Below the pieces are notes generated by a model that had not been told where the DNA came from, searched no databases, and saw only the letters and a list, made by a program, of their open reading frames with translations. From CAWDAQ01 sp963800325 (GTDB taxonomy: Bacteria; Actinomycetota; Actinomycetes; Actinomycetales; Dermatophilaceae), in the NCBI GenBank assembly GCA_963800325.1, contig CAWDAQ010000005.1, positions 62,001 to 126,000 of the forward strand: a stretch of DNA of 64,000 bases, in the 5' to 3' direction. Position numbers and translations under genes: made by a program. This document shows positions 51,209 through 60,099 of the stretch, one piece after another; within the stretch, counting starts at the first letter, position 1, and each line of letters starts with the position of its first letter.

Positions 51209-53884
51209 TCAGGTGAGGCTGCGCCGACCCGGGTCCTTGCGCCGGGGCGCCGGGGCGAGCAGGACCTCGGCGCCGAGGACGTCGACCCCGGCCGGGTGGG
51301 CCATCGCCGGGTTGAGCGAGAGCCGGGACAGCTCGGGCAGGTCGTCGGCGAGGACCGAGACCCGGGCGATGAGGTCGGCCAGCGCCGCCCGGTGCACCGG
51401 GGTCGCCCCGCGGTGGCCGTGCAGCAGCGGCGCGGCGCGGATCGAGGAGATGAGCTCGGAGACGTCGACGTCGGTCAGCGGTGGGATCCGGTGGCTGACG
51501 TCGCCGAGCAGGTCCGTCGGCGGGCCGGCGACGGAGAAGCTGACGACCGGGCCGAACAGCGGGTCCTCGTCGCTGGTGACGACGCACGCCACCCCGGGGG
51601 TCGCCATCCGCTGGACGACGAAGTGGTTGGCGTCCATCGGCTTCAGGCGGTCGTTGAGCGAGGCGAACGCCGTCCGGACCGCGTCCTCGGTGGTGAGGTC
51701 GACGCGGATCCCGTCGAGCACGGACTGGCCGCGGACGAGCGGCGAGAGCGACTTCAGCACCACGGGCAGGCCGAGCTCGCGGGCGGCCTCGACGGCCTCG
51801 TCGGCGGTCGCGACCTCGACCCGGCGCCACAGGTGGATCCCGTAGGCCCCGAGGAGCTCGCTCGCCTCGTCGGCCATGAGGGCCCGCCCCTCCGGGCACT
51901 CCGAGAGCACCGCGTCGACGACCCGACCCGCCGCGGCCCGGTCGATCCCGACCGGCGCCACCGGAACCCCGTGGTCCTTGGCGCGCCACTCCCCGTACCG
52001 GGTCGCTGCCGCGAGCGCCCGGACGGCGTCCTCGGGCACCGTGTACAGCGGGATCGCCCGGGCGGGCCGGTCCGGGCGGCGCGAGACCCCCATCGACGTG
52101 GCGCCCGGGTCGACGCCGCGGAGCCCGAGCAGCGTCGCGACGCAGGTCTTGTCGGTCTCGGCGACGGCCTCCCGGATCGCCTCGAGGACCTCGTCCTCGT
52201 TCGACTCCAGCGGCGGGATGAAGCAGATGACCACGCTGTCGACGTCGGGGGCGGCCACGGCTGCGTCGAGCGCGGCCCGGAACTCCTCTGCCGTCGCGTC
52301 CGCGGGCACCGAGACCGGGCCGTGGGCGACCTCGAGCCCCCAGCTCGTGCAGCTGTCCGCGGTGAGCGCCGACAGCTGGGCCGAGTTGCCGACGACCGCG
52401 ACCCGGCTCCCGGGGGGCGGGGACTGGTGGAGGACGAGCTGGGCGACGTCGAAGAGCTGGTGGACGTTCTCGACCCGGATGACTCCGGCCTGGCGCAGCA
52501 TCGCCTGGAACGCCTCGGGCCGGGCCCGGGTCTGCCGGACCCGGTGCCCCGGGGGGGCGCCGAACGAGGACACCCCGGACTTGACGACGATGACCGGCTT
52601 GATCATCGCCAGCGCCCGGGCGATGCGGGAGAACTTGCGCGGGTTGCCCATCGACTCCAGGTACAGCCCGACCGCGTGCGTCGACCCGTCGTCGATCCAG
52701 TACTGCATGAGGTCGTTGCCGGACACGTCGACCCGGTTGCCCGCGGAGGCGAACACCGACAGCCCGAGGTTGCGCCGGGCCGCCGACGCGAGCACCGCGA
52801 TCCCGAGCGCGCCGCTCTGCGAGAACAGCCCGAAGTGGCCGTGCGGCGGCAGGACGGGCGCGAGGGTGGCGTTGAGCCGGACGTCGGGGTGGTTGTTGAT
52901 GAGCCCGAACGAGTTCGGTCCGACGACCCGCATCCCGGAGTCCCGGGCCAGGCGGAGCAGCCGGAGCTGGAGCTGCTCCCCCTCCGGTCCGGCCTCCGCG
53001 AAGCCGGAGGACATGACCAGGACCGACTTCACCCCGGCGGCGGCGCAGTCCTCGATGACCTCGATGACCTCTTTGGCGGGCACGGCGACGACGGCGAGGT
53101 CGACCGGCCCGGGGACGTCGCCGACCCGGGCGTAGGCGGGGCGGCCGAGGACCTCCGCGGCCTCCCGGTTGACCGCGTGCACCGGCCCGGTGAACCCGCC
53201 CTCATCGATGTTCTTCAGGACCTGGTGGCCGATCGACCTCGGCCGACGGCTCGCGCCGACGACGGCGATCGAGGACGGGAACAGCACGCTCTGCATGCTC
53301 ACCGCCTCCGCGCGGTGCTCGCGGGCCATGACGACCGCGGTCGACCGCTCGGTCGGCTCGATGTCGAACCGGAGGGTGACGACGCCCTCCTCGATCCGGC
53401 GGCTGACCTCGTACCCCGCGTCGGCGAACACGGCGAGCATCTTGCGGTTCTGGGGCAGCACCTCGGCCTCGAACGCGGAGAGCCCCGCCTCCCGGCCGAT
53501 CGCGGCGAGGTGCTCGAGCAGCACCGACCCGATGCCCCGGCCCTGGTAGTGGTCGCTGATGTTGAACGCGACCTCGGCCTCGGTCGGGGTGATCCGGTCG
53601 TAGCGCCCGATCCCGATGATCTCGCCGCGCATGGTCGCGACGAGCGCGACCCGGTCGACGTAGTCCACGGTCGCGAACCGCTCCGCGTCCCGGTCGCTGA
53701 GCTCGCGCAGCGGCGCGAAGAAGCGCAGGTAGATCGACTCCTCGGACTGGCCGGCGTGGAAGCGGTGGATCGCCGGGACGTCCGAGGGACGGATCGGGCG
53801 CACGTGGGTCACGCTCCCGTCGCGCAGCACGACGTCGGCCTCCCAGCGGGCCGGGTAGCCGGGCGGGTCACCGGGGTCGGTCAT
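51209..53884 (-). CDS. GNAT acetyltransferase / NDP-forming acyl-CoA synthetase-like fusion (Pat-like)
   Basis: An 891-residue protein with an N-terminal GNAT domain (about 15-180; acetyl-CoA loop HYQGRGIGSVLLEHLAAIG), a CoA-binding and ligase-CoA pair (about 195-640; SSIAVVGASRRPRSIGHQVL) and a C-terminal ATP-grasp region (~660-870). This order is known from actinobacterial protein lysine acetyltransferases of the Pat type. The active-site segment usually reading SHTGAL is GHRVRQTRARPEAF here; the His is kept but the flanks are changed, so synthetase activity is doubtful and a sensory role is favoured. ATG at 53884 gives MTDPGDPPGYPARWEADVVL. Confidence 0.9.
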   Translation of the reverse strand: MTDPGDPPGYPARWEADVVLRDGSVTHVRPIRPSDVPAIHRFHAGQSEESIYLRFFAPLRELSDRDAERFATVDYVDRVALVATMRGEIIGIGRYDRITPTEAEVAFNISDHYQGRGIGSVLLEHLAAIGREAGLSAFEAEVLPQNRKMLAVFADAGYEVSRRIEEGVVTLRFDIEPTERSTAVVMAREHRAEAVSMQSVLFPSSIAVVGASRRPRSIGHQVLKNIDEGGFTGPVHAVNREAAEVLGRPAYARVGDVPGPVDLAVVAVPAKEVIEVIEDCAAAGVKSVLVMSSGFAEAGPEGEQLQLRLLRLARDSGMRVVGPNSFGLINNHPDVRLNATLAPVLPPHGHFGLFSQSGALGIAVLASAARRNLGLSVFASAGNRVDVSGNDLMQYWIDDGSTHAVGLYLESMGNPRKFSRIARALAMIKPVIVVKSGVSSFGAPPGHRVRQTRARPEAFQAMLRQAGVIRVENVHQLFDVAQLVLHQSPPPGSRVAVVGNSAQLSALTADSCTSWGLEVAHGPVSVPADATAEEFRAALDAAVAAPDVDSVVICFIPPLESNEDEVLEAIREAVAETDKTCVATLLGLRGVDPGATSMGVSRRPDRPARAIPLYTVPEDAVRALAAATRYGEWRAKDHGVPVAPVGIDRAAAGRVVDAVLSECPEGRALMADEASELLGAYGIHLWRRVEVATADEAVEAARELGLPVVLKSLSPLVRGQSVLDGIRVDLTTEDAVRTAFASLNDRLKPMDANHFVVQRMATPGVACVVTSDEDPLFGPVVSFSVAGPPTDLLGDVSHRIPPLTDVDVSELISSIRAAPLLHGHRGATPVHRAALADLIARVSVLADDLPELSRLSLNPAMAHPAGVDVLGAEVLLAPAPRRKDPGRRSLT

Positions 53885-53951
53885 GTCGACAAGGATGGCA
53901 CGACCCGCCCCGGCCGGTCCGCAGGTGCGCCCGGGCGACAGACTGGCTCCC

Positions 53952-54734
53952 GTGGAGCTCGAGGAGGCCGTCCGGCGGCGGCGCATGGTGCGACGCTTCC
54001 GTCCCGAGCCGCAGGTGGACGAGGAGACGGTGCGCCACCTGCTCGACCTCGCCTCCCGGGCGCCGAGCGCGGGGTTCAGCCAGGGCTGGGACTTCGTCGT
54101 CCTGCGGCGGCAGACCGAGCGCGCCGCGTTCTGGCGGGCCGCCGCGCCCGAGGACGCCGGCGTCGCCCCCGACAGCACCCGGGACGGCAGCGCGACCACC
54201 GGGGGCGACGCGTGGCTGCGGGGGGTGAGCGCGGCCCCCACCCTCCTGGTCTGCCTCTCGGACCCGGGCGCCTACCTCGACCGCTACGCCGAGCCCGACA
54301 AGGGCTGGGGGCGACCGGGTCGCGATCCCGACGCGCCCGACCCGACCGACGCGTCCGACGCGACCGACGCGACCGACAGGAGCGACACGACCGGCGTGCC
54401 GCACCCGGACCCGGGTCGCTGGCCGGTCCCCTACTGGGACACCGACACCGCGATGGCCGTGATGAACCTCCTCCTCGGCGCGACCGAGGCCGGGCTCGGG
54501 GCGCTGTTCTTCGGGGTGCCGGGGCCGGCGCACCCGCGGGTCCGGGCCGCCCTCGGCGTCCCGGCCGGTCGCCGGATCCTCGGCGTCGTCGCGCTCGGCG
54601 AGGAGGCCGAGCGCGTCCGCAGCCCCTCCCTGCGCCGGGGCCGCCGCGGGGTGGACGACATCGCCCACTGGGGGCGCTACGGCGCGTCACCGGCATCCCG
54701 GGAGCCGACCTCGGCGAGGATGGACCGGACCTGA
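53952..54734 (+). CDS. nitroreductase family protein
   Basis: A 260-residue FMN-dependent nitroreductase-like protein. Signature pieces are RRRRMVRRFRPEPQVDEETVRHLLDLASRAPSAGFSQGW (split over residues ~7-45), WDTDTAMAVMNLLLGATEAGLG and GRRILGVVALG. A repetitive Asp/Thr/Ser insert (PTDASDATDATDRSD) sits before GRWPVPYWDTD. I prefer the GTG at 53952, which begins the domain directly; the ATG at 53883 would overlap the divergent GNAT start. Substrate unknown. Confidence 0.88.
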   Translation: MELEEAVRRRRMVRRFRPEPQVDEETVRHLLDLASRAPSAGFSQGWDFVVLRRQTERAAFWRAAAPEDAGVAPDSTRDGSATTGGDAWLRGVSAAPTLLVCLSDPGAYLDRYAEPDKGWGRPGRDPDAPDPTDASDATDATDRSDTTGVPHPDPGRWPVPYWDTDTAMAVMNLLLGATEAGLGALFFGVPGPAHPRVRAALGVPAGRRILGVVALGEEAERVRSPSLRRGRRGVDDIAHWGRYGASPASREPTSARMDRT

Positions 54735-54739
54735 CCCGC

Positions 54740-54865
54740 ACCCGCAGGACACACCCGCAGGACACACCCGCACGACACACCCGCAGGAACCCCGCACCGG
54801 GACCCTCGGAGCGGACCCGACCGAGCACCCGACCGAGCACCCCGACCGAGCACCCCGACCGAAGG
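54740..54865 (+). repeat. two short tandem arrays upstream of parC
   Basis: Array one is four units of ACCCGCAGGACAC (13 bp, 54740-54791). Array two is four units of 12-13 bp based on CCCGACCGAGCAC (54816-54865). They fill most of the 143-bp spacer between the nitroreductase and parC, and the last unit of array two merges with the parC ribosome-binding site GAAGGAG. Confidence 0.85.
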
Positions 54866-54877
54866 AGCAGTGCCCGC

Positions 54878-57388
54878 ATGGCCCGCCGCACCCCGACTCC
54901 GCCCGCCGAGCCGGTGCCCGAGGGCCGCGTCATCGACATCGACGTCGAGGAGGAGATGTCGAACGCCTTCCTCGAGTACTCCTACTCGGTCATCCACTCG
55001 CGCGCGCTGCCCGACGTGCGCGACGGCCTCAAGCCCGTGCAGCGCCGGATCCTCTACGCGATGTCCGAGCTCGGCCTGCGCCCCGACCGCGGCCACGTCA
55101 AGTCGAGCCGGGTCGTCGGCGAGGTCATGGGCAAGTACCACCCCCACGGCGACACCGCGATCTACGACGCCCTCGTCCGGCTCGCCCAGCCGTTCACGAT
55201 GCGCATGCCGCTCGTCGACGGGCACGGCAACTTCGGCTCCCTCGACGACGGACCGGCCGCCGCCCGGTACACCGAGGCGCGGATGGCCCCGTCCGCCCTC
55301 CTCATGGTCACCGGGCTCGACGAGGACACCGTCGACCTCGTCCCGAACTACGACGACCAGCTCACCCAGCCCGCGGTGCTCCCCGCGGCCTACCCGAACC
55401 TCCTCGTCAACGGCGTCAGCGGGATCGCGGTCGGGATGGCGACGAACATGCCGCCGCACAACCTCGTCGAGGTGATCGGCGCCGCCCGGCACCTCATCGC
55501 CCACCCGGACTGCTCGCTGGACGACCTCATGAAGTTCGTCCCCGGCCCGGACCTGCCCGCCGGGGGCCGGATCGTCGGGCTCGACGGCATCCGGGACGCC
55601 TACCTCACCGGCCGGGGGACCTTCCGCACCCGGGCGACCGCGCGGGTGGAGAAGGTCACCGCCCGCAAGCAGGGCATCGTCGTCACCGAGCTGCCCTACC
55701 TCGTCGGACCCGAGAAGGTCATCGAGAAGATCAAGGACCACGTCCAGTCCAAGCGGCTGCAGGGCATCAGCGACGTCAAGGACCTCACCGACCGCACCCA
55801 CGGCCTGCGGCTCGTCATCGAGGTCAAGAACGGGTTCAATCCCGAGGCCGTCCTCGAGAAGCTGTACAAGCTCACCCCGATGGAGGACTCGTTCGGGATC
55901 AACAACGTCGCGCTCGTCGACGGTCAGCCGCGGACGATGGGCCTGAAGGAGCTGCTGCGCTGCTACGTCGACTTCCGCACCGACGTCGTCCGGCGGCGCA
56001 CCGCCCACCGGCTCGCCCGGCGCCGCGAGCGCCTCCACCTCGTCGAGGGCCTGCTCGTCGCGATCCTCGACATCGACGAGGTCATCCAGCTCATCCGCTC
56101 CTCCGACGACGCCGCCACCGCCCGCGAGCGCCTCATCACCGTGTTCGACCTCTCCGAGGCCCAGGCGGGCTACATCCTCGACCTCCAGCTGCGCCGGCTG
56201 ACGAGGTTCTCCCGGATCGAGCTCGAGAAGGAGAAGGAGGACCTCGAGCGGGCCATCGAGGAGCTCGAGGCGATCCTCGCCGACGAGAGGCTCCTGCTGC
56301 GGACCGTCTCGCGCGAGCTGGCCGACGTCGCCAAGGCCCACGGCACCCCCCGCCGCACCGTCCTGCTCGAGTCCGCCGGGACCCCGGCGACGACCGCCCA
56401 GCCGCTCGAGGTCAGCGACGACCCGTGCTGGGTGCTGCTCTCCTCGACCGGGCTGCTCGCCCGGACCCGCACCGCCGACCCGCTGCCCGGCGGCGGCCGG
56501 CGCGGGACGCACGACCTCGTCACCGCCGCGGTGGCCACGACCGCCCGCGGCGAGGTCGGGCTCGTCACCTCCCGCGGCCGGATGGTCCGGCTCTCGGCGC
56601 TGGAGCTGCCGACGCTGCCGGACACCAACGACGCCCCCACCCTGTCCGGCGGTGCCCCGCTCGCCGCGTACGTCGACCTCGCCGACGGCGAGGAGCCGTT
56701 GACGATCACCGCCCTCGACACCGGCAGCCCCGGGCTCGCGCTCGGCACCCGGCAGGGCGTCGTCAAGCGGGTCGCGCCCGACTTCCCCGCCCGGGACTCC
56801 TGGGAGGTCATCACCCTCAAGGACGGTGACGAGGTCGTCGGAGCGAGCGCGCTGCGCACCGGCGGCGAGGACCTCGTCCTCATCACCTCCGACGCCCGGC
56901 TGCTCCGGTTCCCCGCGGACGCCGTCCGTCCACAGGGCCGGGCGGCCGGCGGTGTCGCGGGCATCCGACTCGGCGCCGGCACCCCGCAGGCCCGGGTGCT
57001 GTTCTTCGGCTCCGTCGACCCCTCCGACAGCTCCGGCGCCGACGCCGACGCGCGGTCCGACGGGGCGGGGGCGCCCGTCGTCGTCACCGTGAGCGCGTCC
57101 TCCTCGGCGCTGCCCGGAACCGAGCCCGGCTCGGCCAAGGTGACCCCGCTCGCGGAGTACCCCGCCAAGGGCCGCGGCACCGGAGGCGTCCGCTGCCACC
57201 GGTTCCTCAAGGGCGAGGACGACCTCGTCCTCGCCTGGGCCGGCCCCGGACCGGCCCGGGCCGCGGGCGCCAACGGCGTGCCGGTCGAGCTGCCCGCGGC
57301 GACCGGACGCCGGGACGGCTCCGGCACCCCGGCCGCCGGGGTGCTCGCCGCGGTCGCCCCGCCGCCGGGCGACGTCGCCTCCCGCTGA
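54878..57388 (+). CDS. parC: DNA topoisomerase IV subunit A
   Basis: An 836-residue type IIA topoisomerase A subunit that decatenates daughter chromosomes. The breakage-reunion domain contains SYSVIHSRALPDVRDGLKPV, the quinolone-region KYHPHGDTAIYDALVR and the catalytic Tyr131 in ARYTEARM; a coiled coil and C-terminal beta-pinwheel with repeated G-x-x-R motifs follow. I call ParC rather than GyrA because parE is nearby and the GyrA box is not evident. ATG at 54878, GAAGGAG ahead. The C-terminus is extended and Pro/Gly-rich. Confidence 0.92.
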   Translation: MARRTPTPPAEPVPEGRVIDIDVEEEMSNAFLEYSYSVIHSRALPDVRDGLKPVQRRILYAMSELGLRPDRGHVKSSRVVGEVMGKYHPHGDTAIYDALVRLAQPFTMRMPLVDGHGNFGSLDDGPAAARYTEARMAPSALLMVTGLDEDTVDLVPNYDDQLTQPAVLPAAYPNLLVNGVSGIAVGMATNMPPHNLVEVIGAARHLIAHPDCSLDDLMKFVPGPDLPAGGRIVGLDGIRDAYLTGRGTFRTRATARVEKVTARKQGIVVTELPYLVGPEKVIEKIKDHVQSKRLQGISDVKDLTDRTHGLRLVIEVKNGFNPEAVLEKLYKLTPMEDSFGINNVALVDGQPRTMGLKELLRCYVDFRTDVVRRRTAHRLARRRERLHLVEGLLVAILDIDEVIQLIRSSDDAATARERLITVFDLSEAQAGYILDLQLRRLTRFSRIELEKEKEDLERAIEELEAILADERLLLRTVSRELADVAKAHGTPRRTVLLESAGTPATTAQPLEVSDDPCWVLLSSTGLLARTRTADPLPGGGRRGTHDLVTAAVATTARGEVGLVTSRGRMVRLSALELPTLPDTNDAPTLSGGAPLAAYVDLADGEEPLTITALDTGSPGLALGTRQGVVKRVAPDFPARDSWEVITLKDGDEVVGASALRTGGEDLVLITSDARLLRFPADAVRPQGRAAGGVAGIRLGAGTPQARVLFFGSVDPSDSSGADADARSDGAGAPVVVTVSASSSALPGTEPGSAKVTPLAEYPAKGRGTGGVRCHRFLKGEDDLVLAWAGPGPARAAGANGVPVELPAATGRRDGSGTPAAGVLAAVAPPPGDVASR

Positions 57389-57422
57389 CCAGCCACGTCC
57401 CTTCCGGGGCACCGGTCCCGGC

Positions 57423-57471
57423 GGGAACCAGGAGGAATCGGGCCCGTCGGAGCCCGATCCACCGGGTTCCC
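57423..57471. terminator. nested stem-loop after parC
   Basis: Outer arms GGGAACC (57423-57429) and GGTTCCC (57465-57471) enclose a second stem ATCGGGC (57437-57443) with GCCCGAT (57452-57458). It starts 34 bp after the parC stop and probably ends that transcript; there is no T-tract. Confidence 0.6.
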
Positions 57472-57535
57472 ACCGGCACCGGCGTGTGTCGGAATCGTTA
57501 CACGGGCGCGGCGCGAAGCCGTTGCGCGATCACCG

Positions 57536-57549
57536 TGCAAACGCTTACA
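57536..57549 (+). promoter_or_regulatory. LacI-type operator upstream of sugar ABC operon
   Basis: TGCAAACGCTTACA fits the LacI-family consensus TGnAAnCGnTTnCA exactly, with the central CG. It lies 68 bp before the substrate-binding-protein start. A similar half-site, GGAATCGTTACAC, is at 57491-57503. The regulator is most likely the LacI protein encoded at the end of the operon. Confidence 0.7.
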
Positions 57550-57616
57550 TGGGCGTCGACGTCCTCAGAGCCGAGGCGGCCCCCGCCCCGGCCCGACCCT
57601 GAACGGAGGCGGGAGC

Positions 57617-58903
57617 ATGTCCCGACCAATCTCTCGACGGCGGCCTTTCGTGGCCCTGGCCGGAATCGCCGGTGTCACGCTCGTCGCCGCCGCCTGCGGC
57701 GGCGGGGACAGCGGAGGCTCGTCCGGAGGCGACTCGTCCGCGATGACCTCCCGTGGCCCGATCACCTTCGTCACGGGGAAGGACAACAGCAACGTCTGGG
57801 CCCCGACGATCCAGAAGTGGAACAAGGCCCACCCCGACGAGAAGGTCACGCTCAAGGAGCAGACCGACCAGGCCGACCAGCAGCACGACGACATCGTCCA
57901 GCACATGCAGGCCAAGGACCCCAGCTACGACATCGTCACCGTCGACGTCGTCTGGACCGCCGAGTTCGCCGCGAAGGGCTGGCTCGAGCCGCTCGAGGGC
58001 GACTTCAAGCTCGACACCTCCAAGCTCCTCGCGCCGACCGTGACGGCGGCGACGTACAACGGCAAGCTCTACGCCGCCCCGTTCGCCAGCGACGGCGGGC
58101 TGCTGTACTACCGCACCGACCTCGTCAAGAGCCCGCCGAAGACGCTCGACGAGATGTGGAAGGACTGCTCGATCGCCAAGAAGAACAACATGGACTGCTA
58201 CGCCGGGCAGTACGCGAAGTACGAGGGCCTGACGGTCAACGCGGCCGAGGCGATCAACACCTACGGCGGCTCCTTCATCGACGACCAGGGCAACGTCGTC
58301 GTCGACAGCCCCGAGGCCAAGCAGGGCCTGTCGATGCTCGCCGACCACTACGCCAACGGGGACATCCCCAAGCAGGCGATCACGTGGCAGGAGGAGCAGG
58401 GCCGGATCGCCTTCGAGGACGGCAACCTGCTGTTCCTGCGCAACTGGCCCTACGTCTACAACCTCGCCAAGTCCGAGAAGTCCTCCAAGGTCCAGGACAA
58501 GTTCGACGTCGCGCCGCTGCCGGGCGTCGACGGGCCGGGCGCCTCGAGCCTCGGCGGGCACAGCGAGGGCATCAGCGTCTACAGCAAGCACAAGGCGACC
58601 GCGTTCGACTTCCTCAAGTTCATCGAGGAGGACGCCCAGCAGAAGTTCTTCATGAAGCAGGGCTCGCTGGCCCCGGTCGTCGAGTCGATCTACAAGGACC
58701 CCGAGCTCGTCAAGCAGGCCCCGTACCTGCCCACCCTGCTCACGTCGATCCAGAACGCCGTGCCGCGCCCGGTCACGCCGTTCTACCCGGCCGTGACCAA
58801 GGCCATCCAGGACAACTCGTACTCCGCGATGAAGGGCGCCAAGACCGTCGACCAGTCGATCACCGACATGTCTGACGCCCTGAAGTCGGCCTCGCAGAGC
58901 TGA
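57617..58903 (+). CDS. sugar ABC transporter substrate-binding lipoprotein
   Basis: A 428-residue extracellular binding protein. The basic N-terminus and hydrophobic core end in the lipobox LVAAACGGG, giving a lipid-anchored Cys27 after cleavage; a Gly/Ser linker follows. The body (VTGKDNSNVWAPTIQKWN, AAPFASDGGLLYYRTDLV, WQEEQGRIAFEDGNLLFL) is a class I carbohydrate-binding fold like trehalose/maltose-type proteins (ThuE/LpqY). GAGGCGGGAGC precedes the ATG. The substrate is not determined; alpha-glucosides are a reasonable guess. Confidence 0.93.
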   Translation: MSRPISRRRPFVALAGIAGVTLVAAACGGGDSGGSSGGDSSAMTSRGPITFVTGKDNSNVWAPTIQKWNKAHPDEKVTLKEQTDQADQQHDDIVQHMQAKDPSYDIVTVDVVWTAEFAAKGWLEPLEGDFKLDTSKLLAPTVTAATYNGKLYAAPFASDGGLLYYRTDLVKSPPKTLDEMWKDCSIAKKNNMDCYAGQYAKYEGLTVNAAEAINTYGGSFIDDQGNVVVDSPEAKQGLSMLADHYANGDIPKQAITWQEEQGRIAFEDGNLLFLRNWPYVYNLAKSEKSSKVQDKFDVAPLPGVDGPGASSLGGHSEGISVYSKHKATAFDFLKFIEEDAQQKFFMKQGSLAPVVESIYKDPELVKQAPYLPTLLTSIQNAVPRPVTPFYPAVTKAIQDNSYSAMKGAKTVDQSITDMSDALKSASQS

Positions 58904-59019
58904 CCTCCCGGGCCTGACGGCCCACCGGCGGGGGGCGGCCGCACCGCCGCCCCCCGCCCTCCCGACCGACACCCCCGGCGCCCTCTGGGCAGGAGCGCCG
59001 CCCGGCGAGGAGCCACCAC

Positions 59020-60096
59020 ATGAGTAGTGCCACCCAGACAGCGCCGTCGAAGGCACCGAAGCGGGCACCGAAGAGCCTCAACGCGGGTCAGGGACGCCGG
59101 GGCGTCCTGTTCGTCGCGCCGACGATCGCCTTCCTGGTCCTCATCATCATCTACCCGCTCATCAAAGCGATCATCATGTCCTTCCAGAAGGACGCCGGCC
59201 TCGACCCCGCCACCGGCCTCTTCACCGAGGGCGGGTTCGCGGGGCTCGAGAACTACAAGCACTGGCTGCTCCAGCAGTGCACGACGAACACCGGCACCGC
59301 CCCCTGCCCGCCCGGGTCGCTCGGGGACCAGTTCTACGACGCGCTCTGGGTGACGCTGTTCTTCACCGTCGTCGCGGTCTCGATCGAGACCGTGCTCGGG
59401 CTGTGGTTCGCGACGATCATGAACCGGGAGTTCAAGGGCCGGGGCCTGGTCCGCGCGGCGATCCTCATCCCGTGGGCGATCCCGACGGCGGTCACCGCCA
59501 AGCTGTGGTACTTCATCTTCGCCTACAACGGCATCGCGAACACCGTCCTCGGCTGGTTCGGCATCTCCCCGCAGCTGTGGACCGGGGACGCCTGGCCGGC
59601 CCGGTTCGCGGTCATCATCGCGGACACGTGGAAGACCGCCCCGTTCATGGCGCTGCTCACCCTCGCCGGACTGCAGCTGATCAGTGCCGACGTCTACGAG
59701 GCCGCGAAGATCGACGGCGCGACGAAGTGGCAGACCTTCCGGCAGATCACGCTCCCGCTCATCAAGACCCCGCTCATGGTCGCGGTGCTCTTCCGCACCC
59801 TCGACACGCTGCGGATCTTCGACCTGCCCTACATCCTCACCGGGGGCGGCGGCGGCTCCGGCCACGCGACGACGACCCTGTCGATCCTCGTCATCCAGCA
59901 GATCCGGGCCGGGTTCAACAGCGCGTCCGCGCTGTCGACGATCGTCTTCCTCATCATCGCGTTCGTCGCGTTCCTCTTCATCAAGTACGGCGGCGCCGAC
60001 GTCGTCCAGCGCCCCCCGCAGACGGCCGCCCAGAAGCGGGCGGGGCGCTGGTGGAACCGGCTCGGCAACCGCAGCCGCCAGACCGAAGGAGTGTGA
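59020..60096 (+). CDS. sugar ABC transporter permease (MalF-like)
   Basis: A 358-residue inner-membrane permease with six or so helices. The EAA loop that docks the ATPase reads YEAAKIDGATKWQTFRQITL. The first 30 residues are Lys/Pro-rich and cytoplasmic, and a larger outside loop with cysteines (LLQQCTTNTGTAPCPPGS) follows helix one. ATG at 59020 has GAGGAG ten bases ahead. It follows the binding protein by 116 bp and precedes the second permease by three bases. Confidence 0.93.
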   Translation: MSSATQTAPSKAPKRAPKSLNAGQGRRGVLFVAPTIAFLVLIIIYPLIKAIIMSFQKDAGLDPATGLFTEGGFAGLENYKHWLLQQCTTNTGTAPCPPGSLGDQFYDALWVTLFFTVVAVSIETVLGLWFATIMNREFKGRGLVRAAILIPWAIPTAVTAKLWYFIFAYNGIANTVLGWFGISPQLWTGDAWPARFAVIIADTWKTAPFMALLTLAGLQLISADVYEAAKIDGATKWQTFRQITLPLIKTPLMVAVLFRTLDTLRIFDLPYILTGGGGGSGHATTTLSILVIQQIRAGFNSASALSTIVFLIIAFVAFLFIKYGGADVVQRPPQTAAQKRAGRWWNRLGNRSRQTEGV

Positions 60097-60099
60097 CCC

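Noticed and set aside
50579..54877. Very long plus-strand frame opening at 50579 and continuing into parC
   Set aside because: It is antisense to the phosphodiesterase, DUF5998 and GNAT genes and has the Arg/Gly/Pro/Asp-rich composition of a shadow frame; only the part from 54878 is a recognisable protein.
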